The notes under the pieces were generated by a model, which searched no databases, had not been told where the DNA came from, and was given only the letters and a program-made list of their open reading frames with translations. Below, in pieces: positions 48,901 through 60,693 of a stretch of 64,000 bases of DNA. Position 1 is the first letter of the stretch. Each line of letters starts with the position of its first letter. The position numbers and the translations under genes are program-made. Source of the stretch: Aphelenchoides besseyi (taxonomy: Eukaryota; Nematoda; Chromadorea; Rhabditida; Aphelenchoididae); NCBI GenBank assembly GCA_024699855.1, contig JAMPIQ010000002.1, forward strand, positions 3,100,001-3,164,000, given 5' to 3'.

Positions 48901-51900
48901 GAAGCAAATTAAATTCCGCTTACCGATCAGTTTCTTCTTTTTGTTGTTCTTGGTAGGGGATTCGTTGGCGATTAAATTGTTTCCGACGCACGATTGGAGT
49001 CACCAAGCCCTCGCTAATCATTTCGAGCTTTCCGGTTCCTGGTGCTCGACCCAAACGTGCTACCGGTTGTCGAGTTGTGTTGTTCGAGTTTTCGTCGCTG
49101 AAGTTCGGAACGGAACGACGATGATTCTCGGGCCGCAATATCGCTTGATCACTAAAAAAAGGTTATGAATCACGACTCGATGTGCGTAGTTGTACCGAAA
49201 AATAACATTTGGTTGTTCGTCTTTTGTGCGTAAACTTCCGCCCTTCGGATTATCCTCATTACCGCGACTAAACAATACGACTGAATAGCTACGAAGGGTT
49301 CTTACCGTTTTCGTTTCAACTCTTCAATACATTTCTGCATCGCGTTTTCGGTCATTCGATGTGGTGGAACCATGGGCGGCTGTTGTTGTTGAATTGAGTC
49401 GTTGACTTTCTTTGGCCGTTCCACTCCGAATGTCGACATTTTGGGTTGAAATCCGGCTAAACTGCGGCTGCTCAATTCGGTTTTCCCGCGTTGGAGTTGT
49501 GGACGTGGAGGTTGAGCTGAAACGATGGATTTGCGTACAGAAATGTAAATTGAGAGTGCACGCGTTCAGGATGAGCAGTCGCGGCATTTCATCCACGCGC
49601 AATTCACCGCAACTTCCGCCCACGGATGCGATTACCTTTTTCGATAGCATAGTCATCTTTGCTTCGTTGTATTAGCGGTCGATCCGGAGCTTTGTCATTT
49701 GATTTCGCCGTTGCTGATCGGAAGTTTCGCAATCGAGAGCTGATACCACGTCGTATTGCCGAAGCAGCAGAAATCGAAGCCGAGCCAACAGATGAGATCG
49801 ACGAAGTGGACGGAAAGGTTTTGGTCAATTTCTTGCTCCGAACTTCTGGTTTGGTTGCCACCGAAGCGAAAACGAATGGATTCTTTTCACGTCCGTTTTC
49901 ACACGAGTCATCTGACGGACTACTAAATTACGTTGTAATAATGAGCGACAATGAAAGACGAGAGCGAACTTTTCGCGACCCGCGAGTGAGTACTTTCACT
50001 TGTCAAAAATTTGCTACAATAGACGGGAAAACAAATTTACACGCGTTTTCGAAGACTGCAAAAGTAGCTATTTGAGCCGATAAACAACAAGTTTGTTGTG
50101 AACCGGCGAGTACTCACTCACTTGTATGGACATTACCTCGATTGCATGCGTGGAACGAAGTAGTCACTATCGTCCAAAAGCTGTTTATCAGCGTAGTCAG
50201 CTTGTGCGATGGTTCGTGGCTTCGCGTCGGGATTATAATTCGGCAAGAAGTTTCGGAAAAATTTCGTCTTTGAGTTTGCGTTGACGTTCGTCTTGGAATC
50301 GGTGGCCTCGGATCGCGCAATTCCTCCATAAGCCGATTGTGATTTCTTCAGCAAACCTGAAGTTAATTTTCAATCAAAAATTCACTCGTTCGACACCGAC
50401 CACTTGCAACGCCCATAACCGGTCGTCTTCTATCGACTTCGATCTCGTTGGGTGCAATCGTCGCCGTGCCAAGACGCAATGTTGAGCGACGTCGCGGTTC
50501 GATAGTTGCAGGCGAATCGGAGAAGTCGGCCAACGAACCGCAAACACTTCGACTCATCTGAAGGGAACCGTTCTCGTGCGCATTCGAGTAAATAGACGAG
50601 GGTCGAGATCGTCGATGCGCCATCTCCGAGGTCCAGAAATCTGCAAAACAACAAAGTTTAAGCGCGTGAGCTGAAAAGATCGAGCACTTTGGCTCAACGG
50701 CAATTCGAGAGCCTGCGGCAGAAATCCCGTGGCCAATTTTACGACAGACGGCTGCTTTCAACTCCACGCCCAAACGCTTAAAATGATCGCGACGACATCT
50801 TGCTGTCCAGTCGTCAAATCGCGAGCCACAAGAGCGGAACGATGATGCGCTAAAACGCAACCGTGCAATCGATCGAACAAGTGAGCAAATCGATAGCGTG
50901 AAGAAGAAAAAACAAACTAGAAAACCGCAATGAGCGAGATGCCCAAACAACCTCGTGAGCTGACCGCGCCGAAAAGTCGGAGGTACTCGCTTTGGAGCCA
51001 AGGTCGAGATGATGGTTGTTTGGGCATAATTCCGCTTAACGCGTGCGTTCGGATCGGAAATCCGCTCTCGATCGTAAAGTCATTCTCCTATTCACCCAAA
51101 CAAGTGGCCAGAAATCGAAGTCAATCAAAATTGTCGCGGATCTTTTTGTTGCGCAATAATCCCGATAAAAACCACTCACCCTGACCCAACAAAGAAATTT
51201 GGGCAAGTTCAACGGTCGTAGTCGCGGACTGAATTGCATCAGGAAGCTTCAAAGGAATCGGAAGCTCATCGCTTAAAAACGAAATGATCTCCGAATCATT
51301 ATGTCCGTTACCTTTGTTCGCAATAATGAAGAACCAGTTGTGGCAACGAGGCAAAACGGTTTGGAGAACCTTCCAATCGAAAATTTCCATCAATACGTTC
51401 AATCAAGTAATTCTCGACATCTACCGGCCAACCATCGTGCATTTTGATGCTCAGTGCCATGGAATCTGACTTACTGGACGAGCGACAAATGAACAACTGA
51501 AACTGAAGTTGATTCAATTACAAACAAAAACCAACTCCTGGTTCCATCGGACGTAACAAATGTGAGACAGCAACTCGATTCAAATGCGACAAATACCAAA
51601 TCGGATGAGTTCGCACGATCTGTTGCCACAGAAGCGGATAGTCGGCAAAATCGTCCAAGACTTTGTCTTCCTTGTTATTCAATTCGATTGGCGAACACTA
51701 AAATACGAGCACTTGAAACCTATTGAACGTTCGCTTACCTTTTTACTCGCGATATCGACTTTGTTGTCATTCACTTCTTTCTTCTCGACCATCGACGCGA
51801 CAACTGGAGTTACGTCTGGCGGCTGGTCGTAAGCGCTTGAATTCATCGAGTTATTTGAACAGTCAATAGTTGCGTCTAAACGAATTTCCGTCTTAGAATC

Positions 51901-52304
51901 GAAAAAGTCGAGAGATTGAAATTGAATTGCAAAACGGAAAAAAATGTTGACCATTGGAATTCAAAGTAGTTGGTCACTTCAAAAACTTGGGATTCAAATG
52001 TGAAACAACTTTACAAGGTGAACTGACCTCTATTATTAATTATTAGATTAGGAGAGTAAGTATCTTTGCTATGTACAGAAAGATCGAAACTGAAATTCAC
52101 GTTTTTGTTCGCTTTTGACTAAACAATTTACCACGTGTTATCGTCGATTTCCGTTAACGGAGCCAAGTTCTCAACTGAGGCCGACCGTTGAAGAGTCTTC
52201 GGCTCCAATTCCGGCTGATTGACGAAAGTCGTTGTGGCCGATCGTTGAAGCAGACGCCGAGGCTTGACCTTCGGCTTGGCCTTTCGAGAGACCTCGAAAT
52301 CCAT
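45978..52304 (-). CDS. RIN: RIN-type Rab5 exchange factor (SH2, VPS9, Ras-association)
   Basis: Ras-activated guanine exchange factor for Rab5 in endocytosis (RIN/Sprint family). Twenty exons: 52304-52132, 52089-52028, 51875-51739, 51697-51536, 51496-51312, 51271-51180, 50640-50401, 50356-50137, 49922-49636, 49516-49306, 49151-48924, 48624-48495, 48210-48034, 47993-47873, 47831-47506, 47463-47208, 47166-46691, 46643-46627 (17 nt), 46571-46239, 46203-45978; 1352 aa. The SH2 domain (about 155-240) has GLFICRSSSKSDSMALSI. A long disordered Ser/Pro/Gln middle follows. The RIN-specific helical region and VPS9 domain lie at about 1000-1200 (RCQTHYSPFKKLEHLLRAL, EVEATYMFELLPPQIL), then a Ras-association domain (about 1235-1310). 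The N-terminus before 51875 is less certain. Confidence 0.88.
50641..51179 (-). promoter_or_regulatory. Large CG-rich RIN intron, possible internal promoter
   Basis: 539-nt intron among introns mostly under 60 nt, with CpG-rich, stop-poor sequence like the upstream regions of other genes here. The next exon has an in-frame ATG about 18 nt in (EMAHRRS), which could start an isoform lacking the SH2 domain. Inference only. Confidence 0.3.
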
Positions 52305-53412
52305 CGACCTGAAATCGCCTTCGAAAGTCGCAATCTGGTGTGAATACGCGGTGAACACGAGAAGGCGAATACGTTCGGGCCTTTCAGCCGAGAAAAAATG
52401 ATCAAAGAAAAAACTGCGGAACGTGCGCGTGGAAAAGCCGAGGGTCAGTTGGAGCGGAAAACGAAATTCGCGTGTTTTGGGCGCGTAAGAGGTGATCTGT
52501 GAGGACCAACTTTAGAAGTCTCGATGACGTGCGAGAGCGTCGAACGGCCATCGGTCGAAGCGTTCGATTGTCCGCAAAAAATGAGCAAACGAAGTGCGAA
52601 CGAGCGGAGTGGCCAACGAACCGCCGGTGTGATTAATTGCGAAAGAAAAACAACTTCATTTCGCGGCGATCAGCGTCGACAGACGCACGCAGCCGATCGG
52701 TCAGCGCAACGATCGTCTTGGCGCATTTGGCATTTGAGACGACGCAGAATGGTCGTTTGCATTTCCAACGTGCTGATGAGTCAGAAACGCGCATTAGAAC
52801 GTGGGGGAAAGAAACCGAAATTGCGATCGAATAAACTTGTTCGCTCGCCGTTAACTACGCGCTTTCTAATCGACCGCAATTTTAACACGAAAAAGAACGG
52901 GGCGTTGGAACAATGAGCTTAATCGGCAGTTAACAGTCCGCCGAGAACATTGAACTCCCAAGCCGAAACAGTCTCAGGCATCCCAATCGTTTTTCTCAGC
53001 CAAACATTTCAATCGCACCGAATCGAAAGATTGACGACACGTCTCCGAACAAAGAAACGGACGGAAGTTCGGCAAAAACGAATTGAAATCGAAAGACTTT
53101 GGCGCTCGATCGGCCACTCGTTCCGCTTAATCGACGGTCAACTCAAAGTTAATTGCCGTTTTCCTGTTATCAGTCGTCCAATGACCATCAGGTGTCAGGA
53201 GCAACATGTTGGTCTCAAATTCCTATTCAGCGAAACACGCGCGCTGATTCATTTTTCAAATGAAAACGTCCGATCTAACGGCCCCAACAACTGAACGTCA
53301 TATTCCAGCTCTAGTCAATTGCCTCTTTTGTTATTGAAATTGTTGGTCGCTGAGAAATTTTATTCGCAAAATTGCACATTACGCACGAAAACATTCGGTT
53401 GGAAGAAGATGG
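52305..53412. other. CG-rich upstream region of the RIN gene
   Basis: 1.1 kb. A 130-codon plus-strand ATG frame (52524-52916) is Arg/Ser-rich without domain or splice sites and is probably chance in CG-rich DNA. Minus-strand AATAAA at 53359-53364 fits the 3' end of the Ground-like gene. Confidence 0.45.
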
Positions 53413-54409
53413 TTAAGAGAATCGCTGGGTACCAAATGCATAACAGATTCCATTGGCAAACTCCAAAGTGCAAAAGCTTTCGGTGCGAGTCGTGTATTCC
53501 AGGTTTGAATTCGAACAGATCACATGATAGTATTCGTTATCTAACAACGTTTCCGCTTCACGTTGGACTTCCGAACGAGCATCGACAATGGACAGAGATT
53601 TGTACTAAACGGACAGTTGATTAAAAACCTATTCTTTTTACCTTTTCCATTATATCGCGAAGTTTTTGGTTGTTGCATTTTGCGGGTTTCAGTTGAAGAA
53701 ATTTGGTTGCATGAGCTTTTGGATTTGAAGATAGTCGATTGTAGAACCAATGCGGATTTTGAGTTTGAGTACATTGACTACAGGGTTGACAACAAGCGTT
53801 TAGTGGTGGAATGGTTGAGGGAGAGGGTAAAATCGGTTGTGGTATAATTGGAGTTGGCAATGGAGCCGGCAATGGAGCCGGCAATGGAGCCGGCAATGGA
53901 GCCGGTGTTGGAGTCCAAATACCACAGCCGATGTTATTCGGATAGAAAGTCTGTCGCTCTTGATATGGACGGTAATAAGACGGGATCTGCGGAACAATCG
54001 GCGAAGCGTATTGACTTACATTCTGTCGAGTTGTTGCGTTTTCCGGTTCATCAAACGGCGACGGAATTCGCGTGATCTTTGTCTCTTTCAAGGTAAAGCG
54101 GTCGGAAGTTGCTGGAAATTTGTTGGGATATTCGCCTAATCAACAGAAGAAATAGTGCTTTATGGTTGTCGTGTTACCTGATTGTTCAGGGAAAACATTT
54201 GGCAAGCGCATCATCTCGGGTAAAAACCAGTTGTTCGGACATCCACGGCACGGTTGCGCAGGTTGTGGAATCGGTGTTAAGGGAACAGACGACGGTAAAT
54301 AACAGGGTGCCGGAGTAAACAACGGCGTGAGTGGGAGTTGATTGCACTGAGCATTTACTTTAATTACATACTGTAAAGCGAAAACTTCCAACAACCACAG
54401 ACGATACAT
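53413..54409 (-). CDS. Ground-like domain secreted protein (nematode hedgehog-related GRL)
   Basis: Secreted proline-rich protein ending in a Ground-like domain, a family known from nematodes (grl genes, cuticle and apical matrix related). Exons 54409-54178, 54135-53642 and 53604-53413 give 305 aa. A signal peptide (LLEVFALQYVIKVNA) precedes Pro/Thr-rich sequence with paired cysteines (CRGCPNNW), a PAPL repeat, a CCQPCSQC cluster, and then the domain: AKCNNQKLRDIMEKY, AEVQREAETLL-type helix (SEVQREAETLLDNEY), YHVICSNSNLEYTTRT, SFCTLEFANGICYAF. This is the strongest clue that the organism is a nematode. Sequence order and Cys spacing fit the GRL class; the exact GRL number cannot be given. Confidence 0.85.
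53856..53906. repeat. 12-bp minisatellite coding for PAPL repeats
   Basis: About four tandem copies of a 12-bp unit (ggagccggcaat on the plus strand) inside the Ground-like gene, coding repeats of Pro-Ala-Pro-Leu on the minus strand. Copies are nearly identical at DNA level, so the array is young and likely variable in length. Confidence 0.85.
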
Positions 54410-56720
54410 GACGGTAGTCAGACTGAAGGTGTTGAGTAAGAAGTGGAAAAGCTAAGAAGATGATTTTCAGTTTATCGACAATTCAAATTTCTGTATCTTC
54501 CGAAGACCTGAGTCAAGGACGATGATTGTTGGTAAAAAGTGCGTACTATTGTTGTTTTTCACATTACTTTTTGTTGCATAACCTCGCTTATTCCTTTTGC
54601 CTTTGCGGATTACCGACCTCCGATTGTTGAAATCGGAAATCTTCCGACTCGTTTGATCTTTCAGTTGTATGATCTCAAATGGCAAGGTCGCTAAATTGTG
54701 TACGTGCTTTCATGCTTAGCTTCTTTTGCACAAACTTCAACGAAACCCCGAAATCCCGACCATTCTTTACCGTAGTCGATATCGAGAGATTATCTCATTT
54801 GACGTCATCTGAGCAAAGAACACCAAACTACACGGAATGAACGTTTATCAGCATATTTAATGTAAACAAGAAGTTACAACGTTTTAGTTAGTTTATGACG
54901 TGCAATAAACTACAGATCATATCAAAAGAAGTTAATTGTATTAAACCGACGTAAAACAACAGTTTAATGTGCTCGTTTTTGCATCATCGTAGTCTGTGAG
55001 TTCGCTCTTTTGAAATGTGTCCAAGTTCAAACGAGAATTGCGAGATGTTTTCAAAACGTTACCACGCATATACGTCGATTTCAACAATGAAGAAGCCAGA
55101 TTGATGTTTTGTGAGGAAGTCCTGTCAATAAATGACGCAATCGACTCCTTCGCGGATTAACGAACGTCGTCACATCCAAATTGGGACTTCACGTGTTGGT
55201 GCAGACCTTCGAATGCCGGTCATCTAACGGATCATTCTGTGGTTTGCATGTTTGATCGTTAGTTTACGTTCGTGCGTGTGAGAACAAATCGTAATTAGTC
55301 GGCCAATTTCCCATTGATGTGCACGCAAGTGGCCATTTATAACTCGAGTTCATTAAAACAAATGCCATCCCTTCACACAAGTGGAGAGTTTGTAACTCGT
55401 CAGTCGGACTGTCTCGTTATTTTCACGCCTCAATTTCCTTCTTTTATCTCCTATGCACAAGCCTTCCATTCATGTCTCACATTCCCTCAGCCTTTTTTGT
55501 GCATTCTTCGTAATTTGTCAATTTTTACTCAGTTCATTATACGCCCCACCCTAAGAAATGACGCGAACCCAACTTTTCCAATAACCCAACACTAAGGCTG
55601 CCGGTGTGTTGAGGATGTACTTCAGGTTACCCATTCGTTGTTATGCCAACTGAATCGCTGAGAAAAAAAGGTTGGTAGTCCGCGCAATAAACTCAACACC
55701 GCTGAGGCCGAGTAACGTGAACCGGAGACCGTGAGAAAGAACGAGCAAATACAAGAAACGACCGTTCGTTGCCATTGACATCGTAAATTTTCGGTTCTTA
55801 TCTCTCGACATTAGACGGTGTGATTCGAACGGCAACTTCTTTTCGGTAATTTGAATTGATATCCGCGATGATTTTGTTTTGGCAAGTCACACATTCTCAG
55901 AAGTATGTTCTTTAATCTCTTAATCGTTATTGTAGTACCGTATTCTTTGTAAAGGCCAATTTCGAGTGTTCGGTCGGGTGATCGCTTTTCAACTTGTTTT
56001 CCGAACTTGAATCACACTTTGTGTCCTTCTAAAGCGTTTACCGCCAAATACTCTCGATTTCTTTTTATCGCTTTCAAACTTGTTCGATGGTTTGAGCCGA
56101 TCAGCATTCGCTTTGATTTGCATTTCAAATTCCCCGATTCTTGGACGTGAACGTTTGAACATGAAAAGCGGGTCGGGTGTGAAGATTCGAAACTCTCGAC
56201 CTCCATTATTTTGCACAAGGTCAATCGGAAGTTGGCGGATTGAGTTGAAATGAGCGGACCATTTTTTGTGTTATGTCGCGATCTCTCAATTTAAGTCACG
56301 CAAAATTTCACGACTCCCAATGGTCTTATTGTTTGGCACGTTTTCTCGTTGGTCTTCAGATTTAATTTTGGTTTGGCGTGAACTTTGCACGTCATTCGGG
56401 TCGTATTCCGTTTCGGGGTATCACTGATGGCTTTCCGCGACGTTCATTTCGGTCCCACAAACTGGGGTCCACAATAAGGTCTCGCACTCGATTCTGATGT
56501 TTGTTTACTTACCTGATGAGCAACAGACTCATATTGAACGTCAGTATTTGCTTTTCTGTCGGGTTGACACGATTAACGAGCAACGTGCCGCGTAGTCCGC
56601 AAGTTTTTGCTTTGCATTCGCATTCCAATTAGAAAAAATTTCAATGAAGCATCTTATTAGTTCGTTTTCAGGATCAACAAGCGAATTGATATCCTCTACT
56701 TGGTTTCGGGTTTTTTCATA
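54410..56720. other. Long intergenic region, nothing confident seen
   Basis: 2.3 kb, AT-richer than most of the window, with only short open frames (up to about 93 codons at 55314-55595) and no domains or good splice pairs. It holds the upstream regions of the divergently read Ground-like and PPxY genes. Confidence 0.45.
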
Positions 56721-58175
56721 ATGAGTACACCACAGGGTTTGAGCGACTTCCTCACGTTCATTTCACCAATTTGCATCATAGTCCTTTTTTTCTTGTGTCT
56801 ATTCAGGTAGTGCATTGGTAGTGGAATGGTGTGAAACACGCAACTTTCAGATTTCTATTCAGTTGTTGCTCTTGTAACGCACAAAACGATGGACTCGAGA
56901 ATTCAAACGGTATTCGTACTTTTAAGTAAACACGTTTATTTGTTGAATTGCAGATCCCTCAGCGGCTGAATTGGGACTAAGTATTACCGGTTCCGCTCAG
57001 AATTGTTCCTTAAATATGTCAAATTCCCAGTTGAATTACGTGGATTACGACGGATCGACGGTATTCACAGTTCCGTTCGTTTTGTCTAACGATCGATTTC
57101 CACCTAAGTATGTTTGTTCGCTGTTGGCTTTTATTTTCGATTAGATACGAAGATGCAATCAAAATGGCGAGTATTACACCACGTCGAACTTCTTGTCCAA
57201 CCATTCGATCAGAAGTTCCACCTCCGTTCTACGACACAACTTCACAGCAAACGAACGGTAAGCAGAGATTTTAAGGGCGTAAAGAAAAGTTGCGAATCAA
57301 AAGTTTTCAAAACAAAAAGTAGTCGTTCTCAATTTATTGTCCATTGAGTGCTTTCAATTAAACTTCTCATGAATACCGCTTAAGGACGCGGGTTCTTTTC
57401 ATCGTATTCCTTCTACTGTCGTGTGTGTATTCCAGTTCTTTTCGTTGTCAGGCAACGCGAACTTTCTCTGTAACTAGGACCTTTAATCATTAAGAAGGAA
57501 TCGTATCTTTTAGTTCCGTGTAGACGACATTTCGTGTGCAGACTAATTGAAGCCAAACAACTTTTTTCTGATTGCGGTATAAATGAGTCGAATTTAAGTA
57601 TCAATTTCCCATGCACTAATTTACTGCGAACTCACGTCATTTGCTCGAAAAATTTAGATGGGAAACAAACTTATAGAAAAGAACTATTGAACACACATAA
57701 CCAAATTGTTTGCTTTTCAGCTCCCGATCAACCTCCAGCTTACTGGGCTCTTTCAAGGTTTACGAGTGCTCAGACGTCACGACCTACAGCGTCTGGTTTG
57801 AATCCAACGATTACGACCGATGCAACAAGGCTCGAAAACACCGTTTCCGAAACCGCGAATCCATCAGTTGTGTCGAGTGCCGAAGTCGGGCTTGAAGCCC
57901 AGAAAAGACTGCGAGTTGGTCTGAACGCTGTTCGACATGCTTCGCTTTCACAATCCCTACAGAATTCAACGGATCGATTGACGACTTTAAGACCTGTGAC
58001 CAGTTTCCGTTCGACTACCACCAACCCAACGGCTAATCGAGTTCAACGACCGGCAACGACCATGAACTCGCAGTCACACAGTCACTTACCATCACTGCCT
58101 GGTCAAGTGACTTCAACAATTGCGGAAGAGATGGAACCTCATGAACTTGACGTGGAAAGCCTTGAGAAATTCTGA
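56721..58175 (+). CDS. Single-pass membrane protein with several PPxY-type motifs
   Basis: Exons 56721-56806, 56851-56909, 56954-57107, 57145-57257 and 57721-58175 give 288 aa. A short N-terminus precedes one hydrophobic helix (FISPICIIVLFFLCLFRFLF) followed by a Cys cluster (CCSCN), suggesting palmitoylation and a long cytosolic tail. The tail has PPKYEDA, PPPFYDT and PPAYW, that is two exact PPxY motifs and one near copy, then Ser/Thr-rich sequence with no domain. PPxY motifs bind WW domains of Nedd4-family ligases; small adaptors such as Ndfip, WBP1 or Drosophila Commissureless use the same layout. I cannot name an orthologue. The last intron is unusually long (463 nt) for this window. Confidence 0.75.
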
Positions 58176-58697
58176 ACTCCATAGATCGATTTTCATCAGT
58201 GTGTTATTTTGGTTTAATATTACGGGTTCTACGTATTTGCTATTGACATTCGTGCTAAACATAGTCAGTTCCGGTTCAATTTAGACGGATAACGCGGGTG
58301 CTATTTTCTTTTCTTTTTTCAACCTCAAACTCTCGTGCTTTCTGCACTACAAAAACATTCTGCATAGTCTCCAAATTTCTATCGTCTGCTCATCCAACAT
58401 ATAAATCAGCCAAATCCTCGTGTTACCAATGCACATGTCGTTGGGTTGCTCATTTTCATTGACCACATCTTCCCATTTCTCATGATCACAAGCCAATTCA
58501 ATTCAGGGTACTTACTTTGTTATCATTCTACCTAATAAATTTAACGGTTTAACTTCCGTCTGAGCGTTTCTGCGACAATGCTAAAGAGTTGCAACTAAGT
58601 TTCCATACAAAATGACAGCAACAATGATGGATCGTGCGACTTCGCGATCTTTTAACGAGTTTGAAACGAAATCAACAAAAAAACGAGTTTATTGCAA
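58176..58697. terminator. 3' ends of the PPxY gene and the P450 gene
   Basis: 522 bp between convergent genes. Plus-strand AATAAA at 58534-58539 for the PPxY gene; minus-strand AATAAA at 58688-58693, only 5 nt after the P450 stop. T-rich sequence in between, nothing else. Confidence 0.5.
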
Positions 58698-60693
58698 TTA
58701 ATTTGAGCGTCTTTCAATGCGAACGGGAGTCCCGGCTGAGGGTCTTAAAATCAATTCTGTTAATCCACGATTCTCAATCTCGTGAAGTGTTCCATAGATG
58801 CGGTACTTGCGTAGCAGCTTCGACAGAACAATCTTCAGTTCATTAAGTGCAAATCGTTGTCCGATGCAATTTCTCGGTCCAGCTAGGCACATTGATGATT
58901 GCGATTAAACTAAAAGTACATACCGGAAAATGGAATGAAAGCAAATGGATCCCGTTTACGAATGTTATCCGGATCAAAGTGTGTCGGATCAAAAGTGTCA
59001 GGATCGTGATAAAACTAAAAAAGTTTTTATTCGTATGCTTCCAACATTTTAAAGCTACTCGTCGATCTCTTTGTGTGGCAAACGGCGCAACCATGGCGGT
59101 TACACCTTTGGGTATCACATAACCGTTAATGGTCGTCTCTTCTTCGATATTTCGGCCAATAATCGGAACTACAGGAAACATTCTATAACGAATATTCTTT
59201 TTGTAATGTCGCAAAACAAACCGCATTGTTTCGTTTAAACATTGATTTAAATAGATCATTTTCGAGAGATCTTCTGTGGTTGCATCCCGTTCCATGTCAT
59301 CAGCTAAAAGATGTAAGTGTTCAAAGTGCTGTAACTTAAAATACCAAATATATCGCACAACTCCTCGTATATTTTATCTTGAATCTCCAATCGATGACCA
59401 ACCATTATCAAAAAGAAAGCCATTGTGTTTGAAACGGTATCTGTAAACAGTTTTTCTTCGTGTTTAATTGCCTCTGAGAACTGACCATGACCTTCAAACA
59501 TAAACGTTTCGACCTCTTCTCGAATGTCTTCATCTGATAGTCCATTGGTTATTTGCATATCTAATAGTAAGTCCAAGAATGCGGGACGTTGTCGTTCTTT
59601 GGTTTCGTTTCCATTGAGAATATCTTGTTCACGCTCCTGTTTATGCAACAACTTACGATCCGCAATCACCTGGTAACACATTCGATGTTCACATTTTGTT
59701 AGATTTTAAACCTGTTTCGTGAAGCTGGTCACCACCCTTCTTTCTTTTTCGAATTGCACTCCATAGCCCGACAAGAACCAAAATAGTTTTGGCCACAACC
59801 ACGGAGATCGAATTCGCAGCCAAATTAGAGCAGAAACAATCGTGACCGATTCAACGTATGATCGATTTTCGTTCAATTGAGAGTTCATGTTGATTCCCAT
59901 GGCTGCTTCACATATCACATCAAGAGCAAGAGCTTTCAAATAAGGATAAATGTCAAACGGATAGCCGCTATCTGCCTCTTTCTCAAGACTTTGAATCAAA
60001 ATCTAAAATTCAGTTGAAGTATTAAACGAGAAGGCTAATTAGGTACTTGTCCCTGACGATTGAAAACATCAATGAAGTGTCCCAGAATGGAAAAGTGAAA
60101 GGTTGGCGTAATCATCTTGCGCCGTGTAAACCATTTTCGATTTTTGCTTAAGTTTAGTCAATTGATAGCGAGAATCATGGATCAGCCACAAACCTCGTCA
60201 GTAGCCCTTCTCCCAACCACTCGCCAAGAAATTCGTATTCGGCCGGCTTGTTCGTATGAGTTGTTGTTTCCAGAATGGCCTAAACAGACGGCAATAAACA
60301 CAATGTTTTTCTGCACACCTTAATTGTCTCAGCCTGGTAAATGATGACGATTGGTTTCGGACCGAGCCATAAAACCAACAAGCCGGGATTGTTCTCTTTC
60401 TCTTCGGTGTACCTAAAAGTACAAAGTGAAATCAATGAACCAAAAAGACGTACGTTCGAAAGAAGTATTCCATTTGATACGTTGATACTGCAAGAAAACA
60501 AAACGTTCACGATCGTAACACAAAACTCACTTAAACTATCCGGCGATAATTTCAAAGCACATTGTCCGGGACCGGGGATTTTGTTCATAAGGTCGATTAC
60601 CCGTTTTTGTTCTCTGATCCACGACAAAAGACGACGAAAGTTGAGGATCAGTACGGTAAACAGAAAGAAAACGATCCAAAGTAGTGGGTTCAT
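58698..60693 (-). CDS. CYP4-type cytochrome P450
   Basis: ER membrane monooxygenase; CYP4 enzymes usually omega-hydroxylate fatty acids. Twelve exons: 60693-60531, 60487-60454, 60412-60319, 60279-60194, 60146-60047, 60002-59712, 59669-59486, 59440-59345, 59303-59222, 59182-59059, 59014-58924, 58882-58698; 509 aa. An N-terminal anchor ([14 protein letters not shown]) and a Pro hinge (KIPGPGQ) come first. Then [11 protein letters not shown], the C-helix [15 protein letters not shown], the CYP4-type I-helix [14 protein letters not shown], the ExxR motif [15 protein letters not shown], and the haem loop [15 protein letters not shown] with its Cys ligand. All catalytic landmarks are intact. The start codon is the second of two in-frame candidates with hydrophobic context. 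Confidence 0.94.

Noticed and set aside
50363..51001. 212-codon minus-strand frame
   Set aside because: Its lower part is RIN exon 7 (50640-50401); the upper part is intron with acceptor ttttgcag at the boundary.
52524..52916. 130-codon plus-strand ORF with an ATG
   Set aside because: Arg/Ser-rich with no domain, lies in the CG-rich upstream region of RIN, and its codon choice differs from nearby genes.
53837..54139. Plus-strand frame reading the 12-bp repeat as Met-Glu-Pro-Ala or Trp-Ser-Arg-Gln repeats
   Set aside because: The minus strand carries a signal peptide, matching splice sites and a Ground-like domain; the plus-strand reading is a repeat artefact.
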